From the NCBI RefSeq assembly GCF_910592395.1, contig NC_088317.1, forward strand, positions 17,592,039-17,656,038: a DNA stretch of 64,000 nucleotides. The letters are read 5' to 3'. The position numbers and the translations under genes were made by a program. The notes beneath the pieces were generated by a model that saw only the letters and a list, made by a program, of their open reading frames with translations, had not been told where the DNA came from and did no database searches. This document shows, one piece after another, positions 1-13,200 of the stretch (positions within the stretch are counted from its first letter, which is position 1; the number at the start of each line of letters is the position of its first letter). This stretch comes from Lineus longissimus (Eukaryota; Nemertea; Pilidiophora; Heteronemertea; Lineidae).

Positions 1-104
1 AAAATTTACCGGAGGCAGGAGTTTTAGGGACGAGAAAAAAACGGTGCAAAAATGCCCTGTTTCAGCGAGCGCCTTTTCCCGGCGCCATCGCCTAAACTGG
101 ATAG

Positions 105-164
105 TATAAAAATCCCGCTAACTACTATTTCCTCTGGATTCGGCCGCTGGAATTTACAGCAATG
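105..164 (+). promoter_or_regulatory. Putative TATA promoter and short first exon ending in ATG
   Basis: A TATAAAAA box lies at 105-112. About 50 bases downstream an ATG (162-164) is followed at once by a consensus donor (gtaaga, from 165), so a short exon starting near 135-140 and ending in ATG is plausible. It precedes the collagen gene on the same strand. The fit is imperfect: an exon ending exactly in ATG is phase 0, while the signal-peptide exon at 1132 needs two bases carried over. It may be a 5' UTR exon, or a microexon may be missing. Start site and use are inference. Confidence 0.35.
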
Positions 165-1002
165 GTAAGATAATAAAGTTTTCTTCCTCTTCTAGAAATT
201 CGCAAAGTTTGCCTTGATTTGAATCGTGAGAAAAATTCGTTTTCTTCTCACGCGCGCAAGTGGGCCATGCTGATAATTTCAGCTGTTCAGGCCAAGCCAA
301 TTTAATTTCGCGCCATTTTCTCAGATGCGCGCTTTTGATTTTTTTTTGATAAATCGATATCTAATGAATTTCTATCTAACTTTAATATTCTTTTGTGTCA
401 TTACACATCCTTCTGTCTAGTATGTATGTCTTTTTACTCATATTTAGTCTTTTAGCAGTCTTTGATTTCAGACCTAGATTAACCCTCTCATCTGTTGTCA
501 AGTATGTTCAGCTGTCCCTCTATCATTAGATACATAGGACTACGTGAGGAATACAAAAAGTTTTTGCCAAAAATATGCAGAATCACCAATTCAGCTAATC
601 CTTGGGCCGGAATCTTGAATGGCTTCCAGCTCCAGAAAGAAGCCCTTTCTCTATTTCTTAGAGGATTCCATATTCCTGAGAATCTTGGATAAGGGGCCAT
701 TTTCCGGGTCATTGGTTTTGTTGGCTTCTTCCCCAGGCCTTTTCTTGGAAACCACAGGAAGATTATTGGAATCGGAGAGGACTTCTCCGGGATTATAACC
801 AGAGCTAAGAGTCCCAGGGTCATTGATTTATTCCTATTCTGAGGGGGAACACCCCAGGAAGTAATTTCTCTAATCACAAGAAGGGCTGGCACACAGATGT
901 TGGGAAAATGGTTCTTCAGAAGTATGCCTCTTTCAATGCTCTGTTCAAACTCTTTGAAATTGGCAGGGGGGGGGGCATCTCAAAAGTTAACATTAATATT
1001 AA

Positions 1003-1087
1003 CTTGACCTCTCTCATCAGGATACCTCTAATCTAAGAAGAGAATTTGTCAGTTCCAAGGATGTCCTTATTAGAGAGGTTCTTCTGC
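1003..1087. repeat. Interspersed repeat fragment (CTCTCT / TTAGAGAGG type)
   Basis: This shares the words 'gacctctct', 'tccttatta' and 'gagaggttct' with the longer copy at 1440-1556 and with weaker copies near 26985 and 51525. It appears to be a degenerate piece of one dispersed element. It matters because it ends about 45 bases before the collagen signal-peptide exon, and two candidate upstream ATG codons (1061 and, at its edge, 1088) lie in or next to it. Confidence 0.4.
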
Positions 1088-1131
1088 ATGCACTTTAGTA
1101 CCATTCTCATGAGCGTCTTCTTACTTTTCAG

Positions 1132-1204
1132 GATTTTGTTAGTTTTGGTAGCGTTTGCGACGATTAATGCAGCAGCATCTCAGACTGAAACATCTTCTGG
1201 ATCG
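1132..1204 (+). CDS. COL4A2: Collagen IV signal-peptide exon
   Basis: A strong acceptor (cttacttttcag) precedes 1132 and a gtgagt donor follows 1204. Read with one base left from the previous codon, the exon gives [16 protein letters not shown] followed by a polar TETSSGS linker: the hydrophobic core and small-residue cleavage region of a signal peptide. It ends in phase 0 and joins the 7S cysteine exon at 6677. The same frame is open upstream to 1037 with ATG codons at 1061, 1088 and 1109. An unspliced start is therefore possible, but the acceptor and the repeat upstream favour a separate first exon. Confidence 0.75.
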
Positions 1205-4200
1205 GTGAGTAAACACAATATAGGGGGCACTGCCTCAGATTAATATTCGATGGCTGTCATCACGTCCTGTATGCAACACACACTTCAGGTTCTACACTTT
1301 GTACCAGTGACAATGTTAGTTTGGTCATCTCAGCAGCAAACTATTCCTTAAAGGGCTATGCCATTCACAGTCATGTTTAACTGGTGTCTCAGGAAAACAC
1401 TCCCAATCCTGGCTTTAAAATACCTTTGGTAGGCCCTACAATGTCTCTTAGTGGATATAACTCTACTAAGGACACCCTCTCTATTAAGGATGCTGCATGT
1501 GGTCACAAATTACCTCTGTAATTAGGACACCTCTCAATAAAGAGAGGTTCTACTGTATGTAATTTCTGAGACATCCCCTCACTTCATCTTCAGGGTAGGA
1601 TGTCTTTCCTGAGATGCCGCCTTATCTTCACCTCCTGTGTTTCTACAGTGATAATACCTACCCTGCATCTGTATCTTCATTATGCCAATTATGGCTAATT
1701 CCAGGATGAATGTTTCTAATCTTGAGCAGCTTTTTAGATCACTGGTACACTGTGGTTTAACCCCTTGTTACATGCACTTAATACGCACACATGTGGCACT
1801 TCTTTACTGAGTCCTACTTTCATGCCGATGGGTACAAACTCTAGAACAACTGTACATATGAGAATTGTTTTTTTATTTTTTGTTGTAGAGTATGTTAAAG
1901 TTAGCCCCCACTCATAAAGATTTTGTATTGGAAAATTGAGGGACCATCTCAAATATATACTTGATGCCACAAAACAGAGAACCAGTCTCCAATTGTTCTC
2001 AAATGTAGCATGATTCCCATTTAAAGGGTGGCTAAGTATATGTACTGTACAGTGGAACCTGCTTCATGTCTTGTGACATCAAACAGTTCTGAGATGGTCC
2101 CCTAAATGACCCAAGTCACCCCTCCACCAGATTGTTGTTTCATTTTGCATGCTAATTTTGTATTTTAGCGACTTAACCCAAAATTCCCACCACCAAGCCC
2201 GACTGAAGCGGATACACAGAGGGATATTATTGGGAAGAGTGTAAGTCGAAATGAATTCTGTCCGCTTTTGAGGCTTTGGTAACATGTAGATTGGAGGTGA
2301 TGGGTTCTGTGCTGCCTCGCTTTGGTGAATGTACTGATCAACCTGTGGAACCAGCTGCAACCACCTTGAGCATCTCCCAACTTGCGGAGTTGGTAGATGG
2401 TCACAAGCGTTGCTGCTGATTCCACAGGGTATAGATGGTCAACTTCTTCTCCATAGAATGTTGATGGTCATGCTAATATTTGTTGCATCATGGTCGCTCT
2501 GCAGCATCTTATCCCAATTAAAGAGAGGTCGTAGAGGTGACGAAGTGATCTCAGGCTTGTGTGTCAAGATGCTTTGAAGCTGATTCTGAATGTGCTAAGT
2601 GGTTGACAGTTCCGGCTTCCAGGGTGATCAGTGCACTCTGTAGAATCGATTCCTTTTATCAACTTTTTTTCAGCGGTGAAGGGTTCTGATTAATGCTGGC
2701 ATATTAGTATAGAGAGCTAAAACCAAATTAACACAACACTAACATCTTGATTTCTATGTTCATGCTAAGACTTTGATTAATACGGTTTGTCCAAATTAAC
2801 AGATAAAATGTCTCTAAGTCTTATTTACACAAGTTTAAAGGGAGACTATTTGAGGAGCCATATAGGCCAGATTAGGTCACACCATATTGCCAATAGGGGT
2901 CGCTACCATCCTACAGTACAACCAAACTACTCAAGTTTGAACAGGGGAATACTTTCATAACTATGTCACATCGGACTATGTTCTCAAACTGTTAACAGGC
3001 TATTATTCACCAGACGACCAACATTTTGACCCCCTAGCTCCTACCTATAGTCCATCTCTAAGTAACTATAACGATTGATTCCCCCCAAGCACTGAATGAA
3101 CTGCAGGCCAAGATGTTTTGTAAACATGATGATCTTTGTTAGTGACGTCTCCAGAGAATTGACGCCAAAATAGATGCTCCAACGATTTTACTGCACTTCC
3201 CACTGCCTGTTATACCTTCAGTTCTTGAGTACATCAGCCTGGTTATGTTTTTTAGGTACTCTGGGACAAAAAGTGCTGTTTGCACACCCAAGTCTTGTTG
3301 CTCTCAAATTGCCCCAGTTACCTAACACATGTCCATAAATCTTTGTTCCGGAGGTTTTTCTGTATCTTTATGCAGTCGTTGACACCACTTTTCCATTTGC
3401 TCAGCTGAAAAAGTTGGAAAAAACTGCCCGCCACATTTTAACATCCAACAAAGTTTTTGGTCTTATTTACTTTTAGAGCACCGGAGATGCGATTTCCTAA
3501 ATCTTGCACATGTTTAGGATTGTCTGATGTTGAGTTTTCAGGAAAAACAGTGAGGGGGAGACTGGAATTTGGCAGTTGGTCTAGGCCTACATCTATTTAT
3601 TTCCTTAAAGTCCAAGTGGACAGAGTTTAAAAAATCTATTTTATGTTTTGCGGGAATAGTCCATTAATTTTATAATGGGCTACCTAGGGCCTACAGCGGT
3701 CACTTCATAGGCCCTACAACTGTCACAATGTGTGGAATAACGGCCCAAGGGTGAGGGTGTGCCCAGTGAGTTAGTTCATTCCCTGGTCTAGAACATTTTA
3801 ATCAAACAACAGTTCGATATTGCTTTGTTTTCCGAGCAACATTTGCTTTTATTGCTACAGTGTGCGCTCTTTCCAAAAGCAAATGAATTGTAAGACCAGT
3901 GTTGACCCCTGGGGGGAGTGGAGGGTGCCTGCTCTTGAGACAAGAAGTTGGTAAATAATGTCAATTAAAAAGTAAACTAGGCTATCTGGCATTTGTCACT
4001 TTTGAAGTGAGTTATGAACTTCCCATTTATAAATACAATGTACTCCAGTAGGACAGATAGTTGTATGGAACAAACTGACTAATTTATTTAGCCTGAATGC
4101 ACATTAAAACAAATGGCAAAAGTTTCCGTAGAAATCCTAGAATCGCTATGATGGCCATTGCAAGGAACTTTAGATCCACCATCATGAATCATATGATGGC

Positions 4201-7200
4201 CCATCATAGATTCTATTCTAAAATGGTCATGAATATTAACCAGTGTACTGTTTACATTCAACATGTCAAAAAGATTTTTCTCTCAAACTTTTTTATCTAA
4301 TTTGATTTTACTGTATTTGTGTATCTCCAAAGATGCAGCATTCCAAAATTGAGCTTGATATTCCAATTACTTCATTTTTATCAAAAATTTCAAAAATTTC
4401 CCAAATGCAAGCTAAAAACTGAATATGTGGCCTTGGTCCCAGGTTTACAAAACTTTGAATGTATGCAAATGTGAAGGGTATAAGAGAAGCCAAGACCTGG
4501 GTATGAGGAACAAGTAAGAACAAGTAGCCAGCATTTGTTAACGGTGTGGAATATCGCGATGAAATTTTCTGAGCAGATTCATGGGAGTATCTGTCAATTG
4601 TATCAGTTGATATTGTTGAAATGTTGATATTGTTGGCGATAATGCCCAGAATATCAAAATCATTATCATACATGTTCAATTCATTAATACAATTCCTCAC
4701 TGAAATGAAAGTTTTATTGCTTTCCTTCCGGAAAGACCAACCGCCATGACTGCACAGGCTGTTCCTGTTTGAACCATGAAGCTCGGAGCAAGCAGTGTAC
4801 ATACTGTGCGTGATTAGTGTTTTCCTTTTGTAACTTCTTTGTCATGGCGATGTCGGAGTCTCAAAATGTCTGACCCACATTATTGCTTCGAGACCCCTTA
4901 CAAATTATGACAAAAAAGACCATGTCATTTGCACTAATTGCTTCTAAAACTCAGCTTGATTCTGCGGCAATATAATTAGTGACAGAGTAACCTTAGCCTT
5001 AGGACATAATTTCATCAATGCTTGTAAGAACAATGACTCTAAGTTTAAGTTGGATGTAGTTAGTGGGTGTAAGTTGTTATGAGAATTATGCAAATCAATT
5101 CACTACCAAACTATCAGATTTTGATTTTATAGTGCTTTTCCATGGTCATGTTCTTACTCAAAGTGCTTCATCATCCCAGAGTCTTCGATCAGATGATTGC
5201 CTAACCCCAAGATGTCTAAAGCTTTACTGTGGACGTCCTAACATTGCTTCTTCTTTGGAAGGCGCATATGTTTGTTAGACTAGGGGTAGCAAATGCCTCT
5301 TTTTATCATTATGAGGCAAATATGAGGCTTAGATCTGCATGAAAAACACATTTTCAGTGTCCCTTCAAGGTGCAACATGCTGTGTAGCTGAGAAGTAAGA
5401 CCCAGCATGCGCAGTCTTACTTCTTGACAGAATAGCACAGGGCCATAGCTGGGGGTTTGGGGTCACTGAAAGACATAGCTGCCTTGTAATGGCAGAGATG
5501 TGATCCCCTCCCAAGTTTAAGAAGCTACCTTTAGGCCTGCAGAAAGAACCAGGTGATCACATTGGTTCTCAGCTATTTGCATGTATAAAAGGTACTTTTT
5601 GCTTCAAGTAGTCTTCTCTACCATTGAAGATGTAGATGATGCTTTCGCTAATTGCTGGTTTCATTAGCTTTGGCACTGACGGGCCTAATTTTTTTGCTTA
5701 GGTAATCAAGGTAAAAAACTTTCTAAGCAGCAATGTGTACTCATTATCTTCCTGTTGTAGCTTGCCTTAAGCTAGTAAATCAGCAGTGGCCAGTGGTCAC
5801 CACTGAGGTGGTATTGGACCTTTCCATATCCAGAAAACCCAATGTTAATCAAGTAGGCCTAATACATTTGACTGAAATGTTATCAATATCATACTTTTGA
5901 CGTTGATTGATATGAAAGGAAACATCATGTTTGATGATAGAGTGCATGGACCTTATAAGCTCAGGCTGTGACTCTTGCTGCCTTTGCTAATACTTGTCAA
6001 TTGTAAGGTAGCTTTGATTTGCATGTACAGCGCCTTTTTCTCGAGCCGGCGGTCTTTGACTTTAGGATCAAAGATATGGACGGCGCAATCAAGTTGCATG
6101 TTCTGTGTTGGGTTCGAAAGAACGAAGACACAGCCTTTATGTTTTGTGCCGACAACTCGTTTAATTTCAGGTGTGATAGATTGAAAGTAACACCGCACTG
6201 TTGAATCTGTACCCAAATCTTGGCCGTCAGGTAGAGCTCAAATTCCATCCCGAATCTTCAGCCAAATGCCCTCAGGTTTGGGCCTACATTTTGACTCCAA
6301 CCTCCCGGCCTCGTCTTTAGTACAGAGACCCACCAGTGAGGTGTTCATTTCTTAATCTCAAATCTACAGTTGTGACCACAAGTAATGTGCATCATCCCAA
6401 GTACACTTCATTCTACCTCTTCATCTGCACTTTCACACTTAATACTTGAATCAACTTGGCATACTTCATCCATTTGCACTTTAAAAGAAAGATATCAGGT
6501 GGACGTTATCCTGAACCATTCAGTACCTAGAGATCGATCCAACGAGGAAGGGACTGCTTGAATGAAGATCTTTGTAAATTCCTCAATGCTAATTATTTGA
6601 ATCCATAAATTCAAATAATTGCGTTTCTTCCACTTTCAAATATCTAAACGAAATCTTTGTTTCCATTTCTTTGCAGAGATGTGGTGGATGTGCTGGAGGA
6701 TTGTGTAAATGTTTAGCAGAAAAAGGATCAAGGGTAAGTAGGTTTTCTTGAAGAAAGCAGCACCTGGCAGGTGTCATTGGTGTGGCTGTTTCGCCCTGGT
6801 CTTGGGCCCATACCAGGTATGGGCCCAAACTCACTCTGTTGACAAGCCACATACAGGGTATTCCCCTTGAGGATTGAGCGGCAGATTTCTAGCAGAGCGA
6901 TACATTTCCAAACTTTCCAAACTGCAGTAGACAATGCGCCAGGACTGCAACTAAAACATCAACAATTCAGATGAATTCAGTAAATCCTGTTCCTCTTTTG
7001 ATATCAGAATTTTCAATCTTGGTCTTCGGTCTACGCCTGGCCAATCACTTGTTGAAAATCATAAAAGAACATCGAATATTGTTTGAAGATCCATGTTTAA
7101 AGTCATGTTAATATTGACTATCATGTTAAAATGGACTTTGTCCGATATATTAATCGATTGAGGCGTCAGATTTGCATGAATGGAATAAGTGTGTGAAAAG

Positions 7201-10200
7201 CCTGTCAAACCATCTTTGTTCGTTATCATTTGGTATGAATGGAACCAGCAGGTCATGAGTTCATACACCGTTCTGTACTTGACAAATGGTAGAGGCGTTC
7301 TTTTTCGGGAGGACTTGGTTAAGAGAGGTATTAGGCATGCTTTGCTTGAATTAAGCATACTTGGCAAAGTGTCCTTGTTAAAACTTCACACACAAAAAAG
7401 TATCTTCTCATCCTATACTACATGTACATGTACATACTCTGTGCATTATTGATGAACATGAATGAAAGTTGTGGTTAGTGTTGCTGATTCAACCATGCAT
7501 ACTTCCCTGTCCTGTTTTCTAACAGAAGAGAAGGCTTCTTATTTGGGTTTCCGGTCTCCAGGATTTGGAACACCTGGGCCAAACATGAATGAAATGTAGA
7601 GCAGAAAAATTGTCTTCATGACATGACCATATATGCCGTGCCAATATTTGTTATGAAAACAAACCTTGGCATCTTTTTATCAAAACTGTCACTGGGTGCC
7701 ATCTTCCCCATTCATCATATATTGAAAAACCAACATACCTTTTTATCCACTTGTTTGAAAAAAACTGAGGAACAATGGATTCTCTGTCTGATATATTGAT
7801 GTCAAAAACAGGCCCGGAAATCTCGAAACTTCTTGGTGACACCAATACTTTTCTTCTTTTTGTGTAGGCCTCCCATATACAGCCCACTAAACTACAACAT
7901 CACCTATAGATGCCTACACCTGGGTCATCCACATGCTCCACCCATTGCATGTTAAGCATTTTTGTTACAGAAGAGCTTCTGATGTGGAATCAACAGAAAT
8001 CTTGATGACTACCCGTATCTACCATAAATTTTTCTGGCCCAGTTCCTAGTGGGCGCATTTTTTATTGTGTGTTCCTAAATCATGTTATAAGAAACCGAGC
8101 AATAACTATTAACACACCTTGTAACCTTTTACCTCAGTTCTGACAGAATCCTGCTGATGATGAAAATGGTGATAGTTTTAGGGCAGCAGTGCAGTCTGCT
8201 GTTAGCATAGCAACGGGTGCTAAACCTGTTGGCTATTTAGCAGCAGCACTCATTCCAGTGGTGTTTTACTGCTCACAAATTATGGTCAGTTGCAGCCTAG
8301 TTACGCTCATTCAATAGACATAGAATATCCACATCTTTTACACCTTCTTTGCCAAGCTATTTTGCAAATCCTCTGAGACAAGCACTTTGCCCCAACCCTG
8401 CTATTTTCAGGGCAAACACTAAGTCATAACCAGACTTAGGAAATTTATATCTTGTCTATTACATTGAACCTTCAGCGAAATCAATAATTAAGTCATGACT
8501 TTCATTTTCTGTATGGTTAAGAAGTGTGAAAACAACTCCAACGTTCTTCTGGGTTTGATTTTAGAAATTGTTTTAATGACAAACTGCTTCTGCAGGCTAT
8601 AAATTTAGCTCTAAGAATGATTCATGAGTGTGACCAATGTCTGCATTGTAACAATTATAATAAAACATTCCATCAAAATACTCATGTCGCCTACAAAGAT
8701 GTTTAGGCCTATTCCTTGTTATGCAAACCAAAAACACATTACTCCAAACATGTGTTTTTCTACCAACTAATATATTGTCAGATCCTTGTGTGTGAGCAAT
8801 TACTATAGTTTCACCGACCTAAGACCCTTTCATTCAAATAACTATGAAATCGACACAGATGGCCCATCCAGAATATGACATCATGGCCATCGGACAAGTT
8901 GATTGGCTGACCCATTGTCTATGCAGATTATCTTTCCAAACTGAACACTGAATGCATGTGCATATTGGGAAATATGAATTAAGACCAGCACTCTACTGAG
9001 TAATGAGTTTGTGTTACCAACCATTATCTCCAATTTCTTGGCTCTTCAAACATGGTCTTAGATTGATGAAACTCGAGTACCTGAGTCATTATCTGTGGGC
9101 AAAAATGTTTCCGGCAACAGATAACTGGGAAATTTAATTAACTCAATCTCAAGTAGATTGTGTTTTCCTTGAGAGATATTCATGGACTACATCCCACCGG
9201 GGTCGAACAGGTCAAGTGTCTGGCCCAGTGGCCTTGTTTCTAGGCCTACATATATGGCACTTATCAAGGAGGAGGATCTGGACTGATGGTGGGTGGATGC
9301 TGCTGCAGTTTGATATACTATAGGGTGTTTCAGAAAAAATACAGCAATTTTGTTTAAAGTTTTTATGTCACATCCCAACCAGAGAGTCTAAAGAGTTGAC
9401 GCAGGGTTGGCGGTTTTGCGTACCACTGCCATCAGTTACCAACTAATTGGAGTTTTTGGCCAGATGACCAGACCTGGCTGCACCACCAACCATCTGATTA
9501 ACCCTGGTGACTTGTTTGACAACCAATCCTGAATCTAGAGTCACCCTTAGCGCTGATTTCGATCAGACTTCTAAGGTACAAGCACAAGTGCATTACTGAT
9601 TTGGGCATTGTAAGAATTATGGAGAAATGTGGAAACCTTGATGCGCAAAGTTATAAAAACATTGCAGTGTTTAGACATAGATTTCTTGTTGTCTGCACTC
9701 TGCTTTCATTATATTCTTGTGGTGAAAATCAAGGTTCTGGAATCTGGACTCTTGTATCAGGTATTTATCAGGGAAAGAGTAAAAAAAGAGTGGGAGCACT
9801 TGGTACAGCGAGGAACTGCACAGCTGAGTAGTGTGTCGTTTATATAATTGTTTCTAGAAATCACATAAAAAGTCTTCCTGCACCCACTCAGCACTTCAAG
9901 GTACCTCACAGTTTAGCAGTGTGTTGTATATGTAACTGTTTCTAGAAATCTCGAAATTAAGGTTTTCTGCACCCACCCTGGACACACCATAATAATGCAT
10001 TCAATGTATATCTTTCACTGGTGAGGAGTACCATTTCATGCTGCTCAAGCATGGCTGGTCCATCCACGTCCTTGCATTTTGACCTGGAATGCATGACATC
10101 CCCTTCTCCTGAATGTCCTGATAGGAAACACCTTTGTGGTGACATCCTTCACATGGCAGGAAGTGCCCCACTTGACTCAGATATGGCTGTCAAAAGTGTA

Positions 10201-13200
10201 TACATGTTTGTCCCCTTAGAAATCTGTCTATCATCCTGTTCCCATGCATCAGAGTGTATGATCTACTATCCTTTATTTTCATCAGAAGATTCAGGGGAGG
10301 CAAAATCTGGTATATCAGATACTGGTAACTTGTAAGAAAGTAGAGCATGCAGGAGGATAAGTGAAGTGCTGATTCTCTGAGGTGTTTCCTTGTATCTGTG
10401 CTACAAGTGCTAATGCTCAGAGGCCCCACACACATTGACCTTGGTAATTCATACAGGTCAAGCATTCTCCCCACCTGGAATAACTTTACAGCTAGCCGTA
10501 AATCAAACTGGCCAAAGTGATCATGAGTGAAGAGCACAGTATTCAAGGTGATTGAGATACCAAACATGTTCAGGCTAACCAAGGAATACCCTCTTCCCCA
10601 GTGTATCGATCCTCAGATAACTGCTGGCATGATTAGCACCATCCTGAACCTCATGGTCTTATACACCAGGGTGGCCATGGTAATGCAAAAACCTTGGTGG
10701 TCAAGATGGGTTTGCACCAGTTTGAAAGTATTGTTGAAAGACAGTGCTGACAGCAACTTTCCTACAATCGGAAATCCTCAGAAAGGGTTGAACCATCTGA
10801 CTCAATCAAAGAAGTTTCAAGGTGTGGTCAGTTGACAGATTTGGCGATGAAAAAGCCAGTGAGGGAAACCTAGATGCTGAAGAAGTGGCATAACATCATC
10901 CAGGTTCAGGCGTGATCAACAATATGACACATTGGAGACAATGTTTTCATTTTGAACGTTTGGAAAGAGTTCCAGTGACACCTCTGATGCGGAATCCGGA
11001 AGTTTGTCCTTTAAAAGATTGGAGGGTAAAGATGGTCATCCGATAAGCATTCATCGTTCTCCAGAAGCATATTTTTGCTAATTGAACATATAACATATTT
11101 CAAGTATGTTTCCTGACAACATGACCACCTCTTTTGCACCTTTGCACAATCATGCTTTCACAAATCTCAAGTTTCGGGCAACATTAGATGACCCAGATTT
11201 GAACCTTTTAAGATACGTTCATAATTGGACTGGACCAAGAAATGTGGATGACCAATTGAGTCCTTCAGACCCCTACAGTTTTAGTGGTAAATTACCCAGA
11301 ATGGCAGAAGGATCTGATGAAGAGCATGATGGACAACATGTGCATGTGTAACAACATGTAACTGCAGGTCAGGAACTTTATAGTCTTGGTTCCACTACAG
11401 GGTTTAGATCCGTTTCTATCGCATCCGCATCAGGTCCGAACTTAGCTTAGTCCGGACTAACGAATGTGGTGCAGTTCGACTACAGGATTGGTAAGTTAAC
11501 AGGTACGGCTACAGGCGGTGCCACTCTATGCGCGTTAGGTGTTGTTTCGACAGAACCAACACTTCCGCTCATGCGCAATACGTTCACATTGACACGCCAC
11601 CTGTAGCCGTACTTAGTAACTTGATCTTAATCCGGACTAATGCGGTTCCATTACAGGTAATTTCTGCTTTAGATCCGGGTCTATTCTAAGTTCGGCTTAA
11701 ATCCGCTTGTCCTATCCGCACTTAATAAGACCGCTCTTAGTGAGAGCCGGACTTGTTTAGTCCGGACTAGCTGTAATGGAATCACAACTAATTCGGATGT
11801 AGTCCGCACTTTCCTGTAGTGGAACCGCAACTATTGGTTGTGTCATTTCCAGGCAATTCCTTTACTGTCATGAAGATGGTTGAAGTTTGCTACACCTCTT
11901 GCACCTGCAAGTTACAGAAACAAAGTCACAAAATTTTGAAGAAAAAATGACTCCAGTCGTGCTCATTAGCCTGAAATTAGCTCTTTGCAGCAGTTCAGTG
12001 ACTCAGTTATTCCTGCTAAGTTTCTTGGATATTATTCTAGTAATGGGATATTTTGCCCACCTTTCCCCAGATGCTGTGTGGTTGTGATGGGAAGTGTCCT
12101 GGGGCGGATGACTGGCCCAGTGTAAACTGTGTGCAGGAAAGCTTAGCTATCACCGCTTTGCATATACTTTGTCTGATGCATGCAGCCTCTGCCTATAGTT
12201 GTTGGCTATGAATATAAGCCATGACATTGATCTGAAAGTTGAATATTTATATCAACATGTAGCCCCTTCCTCTCCCAAATCAATCCTCATATATGCATGA
12301 TGGGACCTTCAACCAATAAGAACCCTCACCGAATTACCGATTGCAATTTGCATGCCAGTTGGCTTTCTGGGATTTTGACGACAAAACTTCCCCTTTCGGC
12401 CACAATCCTAGTGCCTTTACATAATAGTGCATCATTCTCAGTGCATCTTAGTACAATTTCATTTGGTGCATTATACGACCTTTGTGCGCAGCACTCTAGC
12501 ACCCTTGCAGCACACTGGAATGCTGCTGATTCCACTGGTGCAGTAGCACTGCCTTTGGTAAGAACTTTTAAAGTCTTTGTGTACCAACATTCATCAAGTT
12601 GCATTGTATACAAACACTGATATATCAAACTTTCCATCGGGCTGAAGGTCAGAGGTTCGGAGTCTGCAGAAATTGACTCTTGATAAGTCTGAATATATCA
12701 GGTCGTTAGGTACTTTTTCATGCTGCAACTTAGATGTACCCCAGACGGATCTAATCACAAACCCGCCTGGATTCAATCTTGTGAGTTAAGAAATTAAAAA
12801 TTGAGTTAGTAATTGCGATGTACCTGTGTAAGCTTGCTGATGATACCAGTTTTTACAAGAAGATGGCAAAACCAAGGAACTTATCAAAACTTTCCATCTT
12901 AGCTACTTCACTGAAAGGGCCTACTAGATAAAGACATGTCTGCCATGAAACATGAAAAGAGAAGAGTCCACTATTTTAGCAGGCTTTAGCAAAACCACAG
13001 TTTTCATCATAGGGTATAACATTTTTTCAAGATCTTTACACTGGCTAAAAAGTACCAAGCTTGACTTAGGGACATTGAGTTAATCACAGGTGGCTCTTTG
13101 GTAAAGAGCTGTCTAGTTGAAAATATCAATTTGGCAAAAAAATAACTTGCGCATTTATTTGATGAGGGTGTCGATATGGAAAAGAAATGAAGATTGCAAA

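Noticed and set aside
4308-4802. 164-codon minus-strand open frame
   Set aside because: No recognisable motif, no splice context and ordinary intronic composition; an open frame of this size can occur by chance in A/T-poor stretches. I cannot support a gene.
12297-12637. Overlapping plus and minus open frames of about 105 codons
   Set aside because: Both strands are open, no family is recognisable, and no splice signals frame them.
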